A DNA stretch of 64,000 nt. Source: Symbiodinium natans. Its lineage: Eukaryota > Sar > Dinophyceae > Suessiales > Symbiodiniaceae. Numbering within the stretch: position 1 is the first letter of the stretch; each line of letters opens with the position of its first letter. The notes beneath the pieces were generated by a model. It saw only the letters and a program-made list of their open reading frames with translations. It was not told the DNA's origin and did not search any database. The stretch covers positions 195,022 to 259,021 of the forward strand of contig CAJNDS010002201.1 of the NCBI GenBank assembly GCA_905221605.1. The letters run 5' to 3'. The position numbers were made by a program, and so were the translations under genes. Of the stretch, positions 32,977-44,960 are shown piece by piece.

Positions 32977-34492
32977 TCAGCTTTCAAAGATCCGATGTTG
33001 TGTACAATTTGGGGTCTGGACGGTCGCCAGCTGAGTTATGAGCTCGTCCACCTTTCCCAGGATGCCACTACTAAGTCATCGGATAGCCAAGCAACCACAG
33101 TGTTAAAGCTACGGTGATGCTGGCACCTCTTTGCGATGCTTGGATTCCACATCGCCCACAGTGCAGCCATCGTGGAGTGCACCGACAAGCATGTAAGCAG
33201 CAATCCAGAGGTTCTTTTCCCAGTAAGCCTGACATGCGAAGTGCACAAAGACAACTTCAGGAGCCTCGAACTCGTGGAATCTGACCCTCACACACGCTCT
33301 CTTGTTTGTCTCTGCTCTGAAACAGCAGCATTCACAAAGAGTTTGCCTGTACGAAGCCAGTCGGCTAAGCATGAACTACTCGGGCACATGGTGCGTGATG
33401 AACTAGCTTGCCGTCTCGCACAATTCCATAAGCACACCCGGCCTGGAAGAACTCTGGGTCGCGCAAGATTTGACATGCCTCGGCATCATTCAAGGTCTCC
33501 AGGCTGCGGGCGGCTGGGTGACGACGCAACCCAGGTTTCTTGGGAAGCGCAGCCGCTTGGCTGCAAGCTAGATCGCTGGTTGTCAGCCTCCAGCGGACTT
33601 CTTGTGCCCATTTCCTTCGAGGCTCAATAACCAAATCAAAAAGCCTGTGATTGCAAATTGCGTGCACACTAGGCATTCCCAATGGATGTGTAAGCAGCTT
33701 GTACCAGGATTCCGACCCACTGTTCACGGCTGTCAAACCTTCTGGATCTGTGTCTGTCCTTAGTTGTGAGACATCACTGGTGGAGCAAAGGAAGGGGTAG
33801 GGCCGAAGGGCAACGCGGGCTTGGGCTGGGGCTTTCCATCCAGCGGAGGTTCACCCTTTTTGGCCACGGCGAAGTACACCAGCAGAATTGTGATCTTGGC
33901 AACTATCTTGGCACTGCTACAACGTGCTGCTCTCGCACGATGCTCTGTGTCAAAACCAACTCTGCTGCGCAAAGGCACTGGCAGGCAAGCCTGGCTTCAG
34001 GTTCTGGTCCAAAAACGGCCTGAATGAAAAGATTGCAGCCCACACAGCTAGGCTCATGCTGCGGACGAACAAGGTCTGGACACAAGGGCGCCGTTCTGAA
34101 CAAAAACCAAATCCTCATGCCGGTCTGCGGGGACAGACGCGATGATGTCCTCTGGCGTTTCGGAGTAAAATTTGCCGGACTTGCTGAGGGCGGTCAAGTG
34201 GCACATGGTGGCAGAAAGCACATCACACCTTACATCACGGCCGACGGTACATGGCACAGCGCAGACATCCGCGGCCTTCAGGGCATCATTCCTGGTACAC
34301 ACGTAGATGGGGCCCTCGGCTCGCGCATGTATCAAAAGAGAACAGACTGAGTGAGACTGAGTGGGAGAATTTACAACGCCTGTTTGCACTCTGCTGCACT
34401 GCGTTGTCATCCAGCTCTCACGCCTACTGCCAAAATCCGCTTGGGCCGACCTTCCCGACCGCTGCGTTGAGATCAAAATCAAAAGAGCCCAT
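32977..34492 (-). CDS. Conserved Rossmann-like protein of unknown function, about ten small exons
   Basis: Exons that join in frame: 34492-34427, 34314-34276, 34149 to about 34090, 33894-33833, 33758-33720, 33614-33569, 33478-33443, 33228-33127, 33051-32977. The last six sum to a whole number of codons. Motifs in order: GPIYVCTRNDALK, DIIASVPADRHEDLVFVQNG, LLVYFAVAKKGEPPLDGK, TDTDPEGLTAVN, KWAQEVRWRL, EFFQAYWEKNLWIAAYML, VGALHDGCTVGDVESKHRKE. From memory, TRND, DLVFxQNG, VYFAVAKKGE and EKLIWI occur together in an uncharacterised plant/algal family with an NAD(P)-binding-like fold. I cannot name a reaction. At least one exon between 34090 and 33894 may be missing, and the glycine-rich nucleotide loop was not found. 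Several donors are GC; two junctions fit no standard rule. Confidence 0.7.
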
Positions 34493-34499
34493 GTGCGAG

Positions 34500-35815
34500 G
34501 TGGCGGCGATGCAACAACAGCGCTATCACTGGCTTTTATACTAGAGAAAATTCGTGTTCACACTAGTTCACACTGCTGATCTTCGCGATTTCTGCTCAAA
34601 TGGGCTGAGGCAAACACTTCTGACAAGCGGAAGGCGGACCCCTCCAATATGACAGGTGAGCATGGGAGACAAAGATTTCCAGAAAGATGAAAGGAGACAC
34701 CAACAATCTGATTTGGGGACATGTGACGACTGGCTTTTTGCTTCTGAAAGCCCGCACTTTGCAGTGATGAAACGGCACATGGCAAGAAGCAGTCTGCAGG
34801 TTGTTACCGGTATGACACCGCAGGGCATCGGAGGAACATCCGGCAGTCGGGCACCCGCGCGCTAAAAGGTCCCTATAGTTGGCTAGCGGCTAGCCTATGT
34901 CTATCACCCCTGGACAGAGGGCTGAAATGGGCTTACAAATCACGAGGAGACGCCGACGGAGACCAGAGCTGCCACAAGCGAAAGCCACCAGCGCAACCCA
35001 ACAGGACAGTTGTGAGTGTATGGCTAGTGTGTTTATATAATCACTATTGTATTTTGCCATATTCTCATCATTGCTATATTCTTATTATTACGATTTTATT
35101 CTTATTGCTTTTTATCACCATTGTCAGTACAGTACTTGACCTCTTCTAACTTGCTTGGTACTGGTCCTCTCGCAAGGCAGTTCACTGTGCTATTCTGTAC
35201 CGGATACCATCAGATACCAATACCTCACCGTAATGTCTCCAGCCCAAGCATTAGGCCAACTCTTCTCGCATACTCTGAAGTAGTTTCGCACGATACGCTT
35301 GCCACCGAAAGAGGTGGCAAGCGAACCTCGAGCCGCACAGCCAAGGCGGTCGCATGAAATGCTGGGAAATCCTTACATAGCACTACTTAGTTCCTTCAGC
35401 ACTAACATGCGGAGGCCTTGGGGGCATCTGCTGGGAATGGATCCCCACGCCGCACGATGACGTCGCTGCCTGCCAAGCATGCGGCATGCGCGCGTTTAGA
35501 TGCCGAGAGCAGTTGCCATTTGTGGTGAAAGCCACCGCTTCCACAACTTCTTGCTCAAACAGGCAAACACCCCTTGCTGTTGCCACACAGGCCTAGGCCC
35601 ATCTTGGCAAAGGCTTCCTGTCAGTGACGGCTTCAGTTTTGGAGGCTTTACTTCTTGCAGCGGTGTCTGGGCTAATATGCAGTTCTTTCTTTGTACGGCA
35701 TTTCAACCGCACTCAGCAAGCCAATGTCACATGTTTCTGGCTGAATTCCGCTGGGCTCCGAGCACCTAGTCGACCTCCTCCGATAATAACCGCCTCAGCG
35801 GCAACAAAGAAAGAA
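34500..35815. other. No gene supported; AT-rich patch
   Basis: Frames under 100 codons on both strands. Bases 35032-35115 are strongly AT-rich (TTATTATTA, TATTTTGCC) compared with the rest of the window. The N-terminal exons of the Rossmann-like gene may lie here but were not found. Confidence 0.35.
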
Positions 35816-36257
35816 TCAAGAGCAGAAGAGTCTTAAGCCCCTAACATGAACGTAAAATGTTTGCAGCCTCAAACTGATCCTGTGGCTCCGACCGGTGGAA
35901 ACTCTTCCGGAAGCGCTTTCCTGGGGGGCAGATTGGACATGACCGGAAGGCCGCCATTTTCTGAGAGAAAACGCTTTTCCCAAACCTCCCCCCGCGAGCT
36001 GCAAGGGTCTCAAGACTCTGTCAGATTGAGGCACTTTTTGGCTTGTACCCTTGCAAGGTCCTCTTGCCAGGGGGGGCGGTTCGGCAACAAAGGGTGTGCT
36101 TGCGAGGTTTTGGGGGTAGTGGGGTGTGAATCTTGTGGGTGGAAGACGGAAACTGGTGCGCACGGTGCTGTACAAAGTTTCTAGCTGCCGCTTTAGCTTC
36201 CAGAAAGTGCACGCTTCTTGTGCAAGAAGCTTCTGCAACTAATCCTTGATCGCCCAT
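35816..36257 (-). other. Unassigned minus-strand open frames
   Basis: Frames 36238-35816 (140 codons; LAQEACTFWKLKRQLETLY) and 36257-36021 overlap in different phases. No domain. Confidence 0.25.
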
Positions 36258-36459
36258 TCTAGAGGCGGCTCAGAGTCAGCCTGAAGAACCGAATCCGTCA
36301 ACTGCACAAGGGTCCCTTGACCCAGGGTTAGTGAGCCATGCAACTTGGTCACTGTGGCACTTGAGTCCCTCATGAACTTCGAAAGATGTCAATGACCAAG
36401 ATGGTGGTCAAGTCTGGGCGCTGGGCGGTTCCGGAATTTCATCACCTGGACGTCTGAAG

Positions 36460-37171
36460 TTGAGCTGGGCAATGTTCAAAACAGTCCAGGCCTTCCTTCC
36501 TGTTTACACTTCCCCGAATTTGAGCAACATTCAACCCGGCAACGGCCTCTCAACTTCTTCTTGTGTTCACATACTGCGTGATCACTGCTTCCACACTTTT
36601 TCACTACGACTGCATCGACTTCAAATCATTTACGCACTATTGAACACCGCTTTGTCTTTCCACTCCCGTGCTACCGGAGCTGGCAGCCTTCTGCAGCACG
36701 AGCTGCACGTCCGCGAAGGGCCAAAGCAGCTACACCAGCTGCCACGCCCTGCTCTGGCGACGGACTCAGGCGAAGCTAAGGTATGCATGTGGTTTTGCAA
36801 TCAGGCTAGTGTTTTGTTACTTTGTTTTGCCGGTGAAGGCACGATGGATTGCGGGGAGGCTGTCGAACTTGGGAATCAAGATGGGAGATACTGTGCTTGG
36901 CTGTTGTCACGTGCGCTTAAAGGTTGATAGGCAAAGCACAGGAGGGGACTTGAAGACAACTTTCACCAAAGTTGATAGTCCGATTCTTTCAACGTGCAAG
37001 ACGCAGATTCTGAACTGTCAGCTTCAGCTATATGAGCTTCTCAACAATTATGACATGAACTGCTTGTGGTACATGCTTATGCATGCTCTGGCACCTTTGC
37101 AAAACACCGACCAGGCTCTTTGGTTCCTCGGTGCCGGTGTCCGGGCCTGCACCATGAGCAGGCCTTTCTAA
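36460..37171 (+). other. Overlapping plus-strand open frames
   Basis: Frames 36460-36927 (155 codons) and 36668-37171 (167 codons) both read moderately well: FAGEGTMDCGEAVELGNQDG, and ARWIAGRLSNLGIKMGDTV then LLNNYDMNCLWYMLMHALA. They overlap by 260 bases in different phases. Minus 37028-37327 also opens. I cannot decide on a strand. Confidence 0.25.
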
Positions 37172-37741
37172 GGCGCCGTACAGTGGGAGTAGTACTACCA
37201 TCATTCTGTCACAACGCATCATGATTCCGGCTAAAGTTTTGCACGAGGCTTCGCTATTCACTCTCAGGTCATGTTCCGTTTGGAGACATGCGCAAGAGTT
37301 CGCGACAGCCGGGAAAAGGACATCCATGCTCCTGAATCAACATTGTGCATCACGCGCCTGCTCACCTGCTCGAGGGCAGCCAGGGGCGCATGCACCCGTG
37401 GGACCTAAACCGACGCGAGATGTTGACCATGACTATTTCCCCTGCTTTGCTCAGGCTCCCACTCGCAGGCTGCATATGGGTGCCAAGCTGCAGGGTATCC
37501 TCAGGGCCATTGCCAGTGCCTGCACGTCAACAGACGAGACATAAAGCACAGGAAGCAGCAAGCACCTCGGAAGTACCTCTGTCGGGCCAGCTGCTCGGGC
37601 TGACGTGGGCCCGCAATGAGTTCAAATGACTTCAACTGCGGGAGCCCGAACGCAAGGCTGGAAGCCACCACACCGGGAATCTCGGTTGTGCTGCGCAAAT
37701 GCATGAGACACAGCGTAGTGTGACGGAGTTTGCCGCGCTAC

Positions 37742-38093
37742 GAGTTTCCCATGGCGAGATATTCCTCCACGAGGTTCTTGGTGAAACTGTCAAATTCATG
37801 TTCTTCACGGAGGCTGCATGCGGAAAGTCCAGCTCACGCCCCTTCACTCACCAGATTCTGGCGCAGCTCAGGTCAGGCCTGTGACGTGGGCCGCAAAAGT
37901 ATGGCTCAACCACTTTCCAACACAACGGTACCAAACCCGACACCGACAGCCCACCCCAAGGCTCAAGGAACCCACGCCGAGTGTCGGGCAGCCGAGCCCA
38001 GGATGCTCCTGTGCACTTCGGCACATCTTCGCACACGTTTGCATGCTTGGGGTGGCCCTGTGGTGCTGTCATTTCTGAACAGCTCAAGAACAA
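37742..38093 (-). CDS. Unrecognised exons
   Basis: About 37822-37742 reads LREEHEFDSFTKNLVEEYLA then MGN in a frame too short to stand out alone. About 38075-37860 reads MTAPQGHPKHANVCEDVPKC, WKVVEPYFCGPRHRPDLSC. A GTGAGTGAAG donor at about 37855 could join them. That would make a very short intron of about 38 bases, so the link is doubtful. Other exons were not found. Confidence 0.35.
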
Positions 38094-38471
38094 CCCTTCC
38101 TGCCATTTCCAGGGGCGAGGGGGGGGGTACTCACAAATCCTGACCGATCTACGTAGGTCTTGGGTGGAAACCTGGCCATGAGTGCCATCTAGGACTCAAA
38201 CTAAGCATATTTCCGCGCCCTGCTCGCAACTGCATCCAGTACGAGTAGCAGCCATCAGTAGTCCACAAACGATGGCTCCCTTCAGGAAAATGCCACCCTT
38301 GCAGACTTGCGGAGCAATGTGCTGAACTTGGCCCGCTGTGATTCGCGGGGCAAAGTTAACACGTCGCAACTTCAGCCAGCGGTGGAAGCTTGGCTTCATC
38401 GAATTAGTTAGTTGTGAAAAGAGCGAACTTGATGAACTTGGCACTGCCATCAGACTAGTGACTGCGGCATG

Positions 38472-41432
38472 TCACTGTAATGCCGATATCTTTGTGCTCA
38501 GATGTCTCGATGCTGGTGGGAGCTCCGTGGGAATTTCGTGTTCTTCCACAACCCGTCCATTCTGCAATTTCCAGACGACATCGGGTTGATCGTTCTTGCT
38601 CACGCGCTCAACGCTGTAGAAGCAAGTCCGGGGCCTGCGCCGGTCCCGAGTTTCCCGGGGCAGCTCTATGCCTCTGTTGGAGATATGTTCGCGGAGCACC
38701 CTCACCACCAGTTCGGCTTCGTAGTCGTCGAAGTTCATAAGCGGCTTTTCGAGGATTAAGATCTCCGGATTCATGATCAAGGCACGAGCAATATGCAGTT
38801 TGGCTTTTTCCTGGAAAGACAGCGACTCCTGCCAGCCATGCAGGGCCGAAGCGATGCGCAACGCGGGCGCCGAGCCGTCTGGAGGTGACCAGCTCGGCTG
38901 TGTCTCCTCTGGCACAACCTGCCAGCAGCAAGAACTGCCCTCCTGCTTTTCAACAGGAGGTGGTTCTTGAAGCAGCTGCATCTCCTGTTCTGCCAGTTTG
39001 CGGGTTTGTCGCATCTCGAGCTTGTTCAAGACTCTGAGCATCCGCTTCCGCGCCTCAAGCAGCGCCAAGGATGGAGGATCTCCGAAAAACAGATTTTGCA
39101 GCGGTGACGTGTTCATCAAGAACACTTGGTGGGATACCAGAAGACACCGCAAATGCGAGGGGATGAGAACTCTACCTCAGCTTCAAAAAGTGCGCGAGGT
39201 AACGTCCTAACTCTGCAACCTAACACAAAAAGCCTTCGTCATTCCCAAGGCCCCACATCCCGGTTCCCTGCATCCTGTGGAGCACTGAGGTCTTGCCAGC
39301 CTCACAAATGCTCCCTGCCTCAGCTACAGCTTCAACAACAAGAAAGCATAACCAAGCCGCCTGTTGTGGGAGACGTGTCGCTGCCGAGTGCCCGGATCAG
39401 CCGAGTCTTCCCCGAGCCTGCACGGCCCACCACTGCAACCAGCTTGCCTCGGGCAGTGACAAGCCCCGGATTCCGCATGCTTAGGGCTTAGGTGGTAGGT
39501 CGGAGGTCATGCATGTCTTCTAGCATCCTCCGCCCTGTGTTCCAGCTACATCTCGTCACCTTGTACCCTATGCCATGCCATGTTCGTGCTTGCCCCCACG
39601 CCCCTCCACCTTGCGGAACGGAGATGTTGACTCCCTGAAGCAGCTGCTTGCCCGGAAAGCTGAAGCTCAAGTTCTGGAGGCGCACCGGAATCCTACACTG
39701 TACTTGGTTCCCTAGCAAAAACTGTACTTTTAGCTGTTTCTGAGGAATTAAAGTGCCCAAAAACTCAAAAAGATTTCCAAGTATCCCTAAGGATCAAGTC
39801 TGTTCGGACCATGGATGGATCCTGCGAGGCGGGAAGAGAGAGGATGTCCTGCCTCAGGATGGACGTCTCGTGGACCCTGCTTTCGATCAAGTCCCCAAGA
39901 TCCTGTACGTCTGTGGCCCGGTTCAAGAAGACTGTGAGATCAACCAGGGGTCCAAACTTTGCGGCCACCCTCCGGATTCTTGCAAAACCATCGGCAAAGT
40001 TATGGCCCACTTCCTTAAACACGGAGATGGTGGCCAGGAATGTGCCCAGTGAGAGCTTGTCAGAAAGCACGAGGGGGGAGTAGAAGGCCACGTACCCACC
40101 AACGAACAGCGGGCCCAGCCACTCGAAAAAGAACTCACTGCGAAGTTCATATGCTGCCCTTGGCAGACGCACATCGGAGAGCTTCGTGGCACGGGCAGCA
40201 AACTTATCATTCATTGCCGGTCGCTGAAAGTAGCCGGCGATGAGCCGATAATTTTGACTTATCTCACTGACAAGGTCGCTGACCAGTTTCTCAGATTCAT
40301 CAGTCTCTTCTGGTTTGCGTAAAACAGCCTCTCTCAGAAGTGCCCACAGAGCCATGATCACAGGCATGGCCAGGGTTGCCCAGACCACGCCAGGGTCGCT
40401 GGACACTGCAAAGTAGTTCAGCACGAGTAGCTTCCCCAAGTTCTCGCAAAGCGATGACATGTCGTCGATACTTTGTGCCAGTTCATCTGATGTGTCAATG
40501 ACAAACTTCTGAACCTCATGGTGCGAGACCTCGGCACGTGAGCGATCGCTGTAGTTCATATACTTCCTCATGACGGAAGTTTGCAGAAAGAGTGTGCAGC
40601 AGCCTCGAATGTCCATCTGGAGCTTCACTTCCTTCCAGCAGTGGAGGAGAAGTGGGGCTAAAACATACATCAATCCAATAAGCTGAGCCGTCATTTCGGG
40701 GTCGTGAGGAACCAAGAGCTCCTGTTCAACGGCATCCTTGCTGCTGAATATCACATTCACCATGTACACAGAAGAGACAAGCATGAACCAGACATAGACA
40801 TTCTTGAGCTGATCAAAGAGCAGCGTTACTGCTAGCCTCCAGGCCATTCCCGGCACCGATAGCAGGAGTTTCAAAAACTCGGCGAACAGAAGCACCGGAT
40901 TCATCCCCAAGATGCTTTCCTCACCCTTCTCCAGAACCTGCGAGTAAGTGCTGGAAGGAAAGAAGTCCGAGTCCATCACTTTGACGCGGCAGGCGCTTAG
41001 ATACTTCCCCAAGTGACAACCAATCGGATGCTCAAGAACCACCTTGAACTCCAGAGTTGCCATCCATCCAGGCGAGTCCAGAATCTCGACCGTGACGCTC
41101 TGCTCATACTGGCCAGGCTCGAAAGTAACTTGGCCTTGTGTGTGAACGTACCGGCTGCCAGCTTTCCCTGAACAGTCTTCTGTCCTGTAGCTGCACCGGG
41201 CCTTTCCAGAAAGTGACCCAAGACGCATCAGCTTAACACTGAACTCCGCACCCTCCTTGGCAACAAAGATGGGAGCTGCAAACTGGATGATGTCTGGGTG
41301 GTCGTCAGAATCAGACTTGGCGTCGTGATCATCATCATCAGGCTTTATGCGAGAGTAATGAAAACCATCTCCCAACTCCCGACTGTCGCGACTTTGGCGA
41401 TTCTGCGCAGACTTTCCACCGCACAAGCCCAT
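38472..41432 (-). CDS. Calx-beta/ABC transporter half-molecule with degenerate NBD
   Basis: Exons 41432-39787, 39692-39610, 39447-39361 and 39175-38472 join to exactly 840 codons. Donors are GT and GC, with one undecidable junction (GG or GA). Order: lipidation-type start MGLCGGK; an acidic stretch; a Calx-beta domain (about 47-160; SYRTEDCSGKAGSRY, GQVTFEPGQYEQSVTVEIL); an ABC membrane domain (about 190-540) with hydrophobic segments such as VYVWFMLVSSVYMVNVI and FFFEWLGPLFVGGYVAFY; then a nucleotide-binding domain. Walker A is intact (GRAGSGKT, about 582-589), with a Q-loop at SHQVFLM. The signature is LSFQEKAK instead of LSGGQ. Walker B reads EILILEKPL, so the catalytic Glu position is Lys. 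The switch His is replaced by Glu (FYSVERVS). The NBD probably binds but does not hydrolyse ATP. Substrate unknown; it would need a partner half. Confidence 0.9.
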
Positions 41433-42514
41433 GGCTTTGTTGCGCTCTTACATGATTCAAAGCAGACACCGTAGTTGGATGGTGTTGGATGTGCCATTCT
41501 TAGTATCATATCCAGCTTCTGGCCTGCACCTCGCCTATCCTGGCCTGCACCTCCGTCTCCCTTGCACATGTGCCTTGCCCAAAAGCAAACTCCAACATGG
41601 CTGCAGTATGAAAGAAGAGAAGTTGCCTTCAAACGTAATTTGCCGAAGGCATGGGAAACGAACAAACAGCTCACCCAACTCGACCTAACCCAATCTAACC
41701 CACCTCCTTTATCCACTTCGGTCCGGGGTCGGCTCAGAGGCGTTTGTGAGTTTCGGGAGCTTTGGGTTTGGTATCCAGAAAGCTCCAGCCCCATAAATTG
41801 TTCACTCCCCCCCCCCTCTGCCCCGGTCTGGAGCCTCCAATGGACGCCCTGTTAGCCCTGTTAGAAACGACCCCCGCCTATGCCATGTTCTAGAAAGTTG
41901 TGGATCTCCACAGCCCCTTTTTGACGCATGGACTGCGGGGAGCGCCGGCACGCCTGAAGAGACTCTTGGGGCCCATCCCAACAAGAATCAGCACATAAAT
42001 CAAGACGTGACGTGCCTCGATTGGGAACCTTCCATGAACTCCTGACCTTCTATCCACCCTACACCGACCACCCCCCCATGGAGCCCCCCATGGAACCTGC
42101 TGCTGGTATGGAGTGGAGGGATTTTTGTTTTTCTTGGGCTCGCCTTGGCTCGGCTTGGGTGGGGCTTCCAACTTTCTCCCAAAACGGCTTCGGCAGCTTC
42201 ACTCAACCGCGCCCCTAAAACGCACCAGTTGGCAGTGTGGTGATCATCTCAGACCGTGTCCTTCTTCAGCTCCTCTCCAGACTTCCAGAAGCGCCTGAGC
42301 ATCAATACCAGGTAACACCCTCGGCTTGAGGCCAAGCAAGTCTGTCCGCTGCCCCTGCATCCTACGCACAGTTTGCTGAGGCCGTTGCTCCTCGTAGACC
42401 TTGGAATGTGCTCAGAAATCTCAAAAAACAACGCTGAGCATCCAATCCGCTAATTGCTGGTTCTGGCTGCCTTCAGCTTGAAAGCCACATGGTGCTTGTC
42501 GATTTCTGATTTCT
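41433..42514. other. Intergenic, with a fragment related to the 42.5-43.5 kb element
   Basis: No gene supported. Bases 41947-42000 (GCACGCCTGAAGAGACTCTT and later CATCCCAACAA) closely resemble 43252-43315. A C-rich run lies at 41808-41817. Minus 42431-42249 is open for 60 codons (LMLRRFWKSGEELKKDTV) and might be a last exon, but nothing links to it. Confidence 0.4.
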
Positions 42515-43465
42515 GTGAATGACGTGCGCCACATCAATCCCTCAAAAGATTGGACCTATCTGCTTGTAGGCAAAAAATGGACCCTCATGTCATGTGAACT
42601 TGAAGTTTTGGGCTTTCAGTTCATCCTCCCTGTCTTCCGAGCCGGCCAGGCAACCTTCTTGCATGAGGCTTTCTTGGAAGCAGCGGTTGGGCGGTTCGGT
42701 ACTGTTATCGTTCTCAGGATCCATGGAACTCAATCTCGCTTCCGTCGTGCAGAGACATATGTCTTCGATGGTAATACCTTCCGGCCCCAGCTTGCCAACA
42801 TCTGGTTGAGTGTTCCTTTCCGCGGCGGCAACCTATGTGCAGGACGCCCAATAGGTGCGGTGGCTTCAGTGACTACAACAGCTTTCCAGGACCGCGACAT
42901 TACATGCCTGCGGAAGGCTAGGTCTTTGCCAATGCCACTTCTTCGGCATGTGATTCGTGCGACCTACGTTGCAGCCACATGCAAACCAATGAAAAATAAT
43001 TTGCTCCGCATTGATGATTAAGGGGCTTGGAAATGAAGGTGACATAGAGAAATTTAGCGACTGAATCAATTGACTGCTGGTGGTGTGGTTTCTTGTGCCC
43101 CTGGTCGGCCAAGAGCTACACATTATAAACCAATTAGTTCACAGATCCTGGGCTCTTGGTTGGTGACTTCCGCTCTTTCGTCCTCCAAGCGTTTGCGGGT
43201 TCGTGAGGCGGTTCGCGAAGCAAAAATGGGACAAGTGCATTTGGCGGCTCCAGCACATCTGAAGAGACTCTTTCAAGGACAGCGGGGCACATCCCAACAA
43301 AGGCGCATTAAATTCACGAATCTTTTGTGGATCCGATTCTCTGCGTTCTTGAACCAATTTTTTACGGATGATAGTATCGCAAGGGTGCTACAGGCTGAAG
43401 CACAGAGATATTTGACTGCTGGACAAACATCACGTTCCTTTCTTGCTTGCCTGCATGTGCGGTGA
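42515..43465 (+). pseudogene. Decayed plus-strand coding element of unknown family
   Basis: Two long plus-strand frames, 42515-43021 (168 codons) and 43070-43465 (131 codons), are in the same phase, separated by about 16 codons holding several stops. Readings: DWTYLLVGKKWTLMSCELEV, GFQFILPVFRAGQATFLHEA, SVPFRGGNLCAGRPIGAVAS; then SALSSSKRLRVREAVREAK, RRIKFTNLLWIRFSAFLNQF. The stretch is more AT-rich than its neighbours, and part of the second frame recurs at 41947-42000. This suggests a repeated element or retrocopy that has lost its frame. Alternatively the gap is a small intron. No reverse transcriptase or transposase motif was seen. Confidence 0.35.
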
Positions 43466-43469
43466 TGCA

Positions 43470-44729
43470 GAGTGACGGCAATGAAGTGCCTTGACGTGCC
43501 AGTTGGGATACCTGGTCGCCTGCAAAAAGCCTGAAACCTAGCGGGCGCCATGGGCGAAAGTGCTTGGCCCATTCGGCGATCGTGGAGTGACGTGGGCAAG
43601 CAGGGATTTGAAAAGCTCGACAGTCAGGTTGATCAGCCTTTGCATGTGCCCGCCTTGCGTTTTTAGGCTTGACATGGCTTGACAAAATACAGATTTTCAG
43701 GTCCATGCGTCCATGCGCACGAAAACCAAGCGAGAGCGCGTTTGGAAGAAAAACAGCACACAGGGAAGGTGCCCGAGAGAAAGACGAAAGGCTGAAGTAG
43801 ACTTGGGGCCCAACTGCATGTTCGTCTAGGTCTTAAGCTCACTTCCAGCAGAGCCTGGAGAAATCTTTTGAGCAACGCTTTAAAACCTGTAATTTCCTCA
43901 ACAAAACGCATACTACCCAAACCCTAATTCAGAAGCATGCAAGGCAATCTCACCTAACGCAAAACGGGCAAATCGGCAGGTTCGGGTACAAGTGCTAAGT
44001 GCGCTGCGTTAGATGTTTTGGGAAGAGGGTTTAAGGTGATAACCCGGACGTTCTCAAGACGCTGTGGCCATTCGCAACATTTATCGGAACTGGCTGAAAA
44101 CGCAGGGCGGCGTACAGGCGCCGTCACCTTAAACATGTTAAAGTAAACATGTTCAACAAACGCCAAGCCCTGCCAGCGCAAGGAGCAAAACTTCTCATTG
44201 TTTGAACCCGGGCCATGCAACTACCTGAGACGGGAGTGAGTGAGCTCCACGACTCGCGTGAAGTCTATAACGCCCTTTGTGCAGAACTCGGACGACACAT
44301 GATCCGAATTCTGGGAGCAAGCATTCCAGGTGTCATGGTCTTTCGGTACACAGACACACTGTCGTACAGAGTCTGCCGACTTCCAAGGCAGGTGCAATGG
44401 CTGCAGGCCAAAGCCCCTCCTCATAGCAACATGCTGAGTAATTAGCGACCAGGCTGGATTGAACTGCTGATGCTAGCACCAACGTCGCGGAGTCGTGCAT
44501 GTCATGCCCCTTGCAGTGCCCATCCTGGTGGCGCTTGCGGATGCGCTCCAGATACACGGCAGTCCTGGATGGCAATTCTACACATGCATGTGAGAGTTTC
44601 CTATGTCGTGACTCAAGGAGAATTCCATCTGCATCCCACACAAGGCTGCAGACTGCTCGGGGTCAACAGCGTGATGTGCCGTCCAATACCTGCCAAAGTT
44701 AAACAGCATCCGAACTCCCAGTGTGGAGG
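43470..44729. other. No gene supported
   Basis: Frames under 105 codons, including minus 44641-44333. No repeats or RNA genes seen. Confidence 0.35.
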
Positions 44730-44885
44730 GGCAACATGGTGTGTAATGGCATGGCAAGGATGTGATGATTGAGTTTGTCTCCATCGAACAGGAGACGCCT
44801 AGCAAAACATCCTTTACACGGGGAATCGAATCCTTGACCGTCAGGCAGTGGAGCAACTCCATCCAACATGATCCTTGCAGCTTTT
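44730..44885 (-). CDS. Unrecognised exon downstream of the Pex14-like gene
   Basis: Between an AG-ending site near 44886 and about 44730 the minus strand reads IMLDGVAPLPDGQGFDSPCK, GCFARRLLFDGDKLNHHILA. This is not the longest open frame here (44964-44578 in another phase), but it has the more protein-like composition. It lies 75 bases past the stop of the Pex14-like gene. No family is recognised. Confidence 0.35.
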
Positions 44886-44960
44886 TGAAGTCAGGAGCAA
44901 CTTTTGACTCTCGCCCCAAAGGTCGCAGTCGGAGCGCTCCAACTGTCAAACCCTCACTGA

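Noticed and set aside
37823..37860. 38-base GT-AG intron joining two exon-like segments
   Set aside because: Too short to accept without transcript evidence, although the joined reading is plausible.
44830..44850. GGATTCGATTCC resembling a tRNA B box
   Set aside because: No T-stem pairing; it lies in a coding-looking exon.
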